Shown: positions 63,606 through 64,000 of the stretch, one piece after another
Position numbering within the stretch: the first letter of the stretch is position 1
How the letters are laid out: each line of letters begins with the position of its first letter
Assembly (NCBI RefSeq): GCF_009928415.1
Contig: NZ_JAABNN010000001.1
Span: 271,017-335,016, forward strand
DNA from: Bacillus sp. USDA818B3_A
GTDB lineage: Bacteria > Bacillota > Bacilli > Bacillales > Cytobacillaceae
Length of the DNA: 64,000 nt
Reading direction: 5' to 3'
Program-made: the position numbers and the translations under genes
The notes under the pieces: generated by a model
What the model was told of the DNA's origin: nothing
Seen by the model: the letters and a program-made list of their open reading frames with translations, nothing else
Databases searched by the model: none

Positions 63606-64000
63606 ATGTCAATATATATCACGGTTTATGCCATTTTGTGTATTCTGGTGCTGCTATTAATCAATTTTGGTTTTTTCAAACAAAAAAAACCGAAGTTGAA
63701 TCAAACTGAAGCAGAAAATCAAGAGGTTAAAAGTCCTCCATCACGGATAAATAAAAATATGAATCAACAAGATTTATCCAATGAAGTGGAAGAAATGCTT
63801 GAAGCTAACGCAATTGCTGAGCCAGCTTTGGAGTATGTTCAAGCCGAGGTACAGCCGAAAGAAGAAATATCCAGACAGTCCCGACAGACTGAAAAGGAAA
63901 CCGAAAAATCTTCAGGAACCGGAAAAATCCTTTCGGCATTAATGCTTGGTGCATTTGTTGCTATTCTTAACCAAACGTTACTCAATGTAGCGATTCCACA
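63606..64000 (+). CDS. EmrB/QacA-type MFS efflux pump with unusual N-terminal extension (partial)
   Basis: Starts at ATG 63606 (aggtgat upstream, 8 bp after emrA-like stop) and runs past the window end. The canonical first helix of a DHA2 pump (LGAFVAILNQTLLNVAIP) begins only at about residue 115. Before it are an extra membrane helix (YITVYAILCILVLLLINFGFF) and about 90 polar, Glu/Gln-rich residues (KPKLNQTEAEN..., VEEMLEANAIAEPALEYVQAEVQ), probably disordered. The rest of the pump is not in view. Confidence 0.85.
   Translation, partial: MSIYITVYAILCILVLLLINFGFFKQKKPKLNQTEAENQEVKSPPSRINKNMNQQDLSNEVEEMLEANAIAEPALEYVQAEVQPKEEISRQSRQTEKETEKSSGTGKILSALMLGAFVAILNQTLLNVAIP

Overview
The window is from a low-GC, endospore-forming Firmicute of the Bacillaceae, most like Bacillus or Neobacillus. 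The supporting signs are strong AGGAGG-type ribosome binding sites with GTG/TTG starts, spore coat genes of the CotW/CotX type, a DUF3231 protein, LtaS-type lipoteichoic acid synthase, CcpA-type cre boxes, a CIRCE element, and close matches to B. subtilis-type proteins (YfkJ, CitST/CitM, YitT, SbcCD). No rRNA, tRNA or CRISPR array was seen.

Layout. 0-10 kb: FAD-dependent dehydrogenase, sbcDC repair nuclease operon, a cold shock protein with a long leader, a SulP anion transporter with an ArsR regulator, a candidate structured RNA, and an AIM24-family protein. 10-16 kb: a PadR-HAAS-DUF4173 membrane-stress type operon whose last gene is frameshifted, a 0.7 kb non-coding palindromic element, small proteins and a VanW lipoprotein. 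16-24 kb: GntP permease, aspA, a MarR-controlled MFS pump, YitT, and htpG under a perfect CIRCE element. 24-32 kb: a YhgE/Pip-like exporter component, spore coat genes, LtaS, DUF3231 and a MATE-like flippase. 32-38 kb: the tripartite tricarboxylate transporter tctCBA followed by its own CitST-like two-component system. 38-48 kb: a secreted M14 carboxypeptidase and a complete guanidine-utilisation locus. 48-54 kb: PabB-PabC fusion, YfkJ phosphatase, MFS and AEC transporters. 53-59 kb: a citS-citT-citM locus split by a group II intron. 59-64 kb: a two-domain prenyl synthase and a MarR-EmrA-EmrB efflux operon running off the end.

How it works together. The guanidine locus is the best-defined pathway. 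Two separate guanidine-I (ykkC) riboswitches, each with its own terminator, control first an APC permease and then a four-gene operon: two DUF1989 carboxyguanidine deiminase subunits, a biotin-dependent guanidine/urea carboxylase and allophanate hydrolase. Together these would take guanidine to ammonia and CO2. The two citrate/tricarboxylate loci appear to form one regulatory pair. Their transporter operons carry nearly identical 20-bp operators at the same distance from the start codon (96 and 97 bp), plus cre boxes, and each has a CitST-type sensor and regulator next to it.

The least explained items are the 793-residue double prenyl-synthase-fold protein, the palindromic 12.8-13.5 kb element, a diverged family of 52-bp tandem repeats present at two sites, the candidate RNA at 9.2 kb, and the 42-bp palindrome upstream of yitT. 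Two genes (DUF4173 and the intron reverse transcriptase) each lack a single base relative to an intact frame. These are either real lesions or assembly errors.
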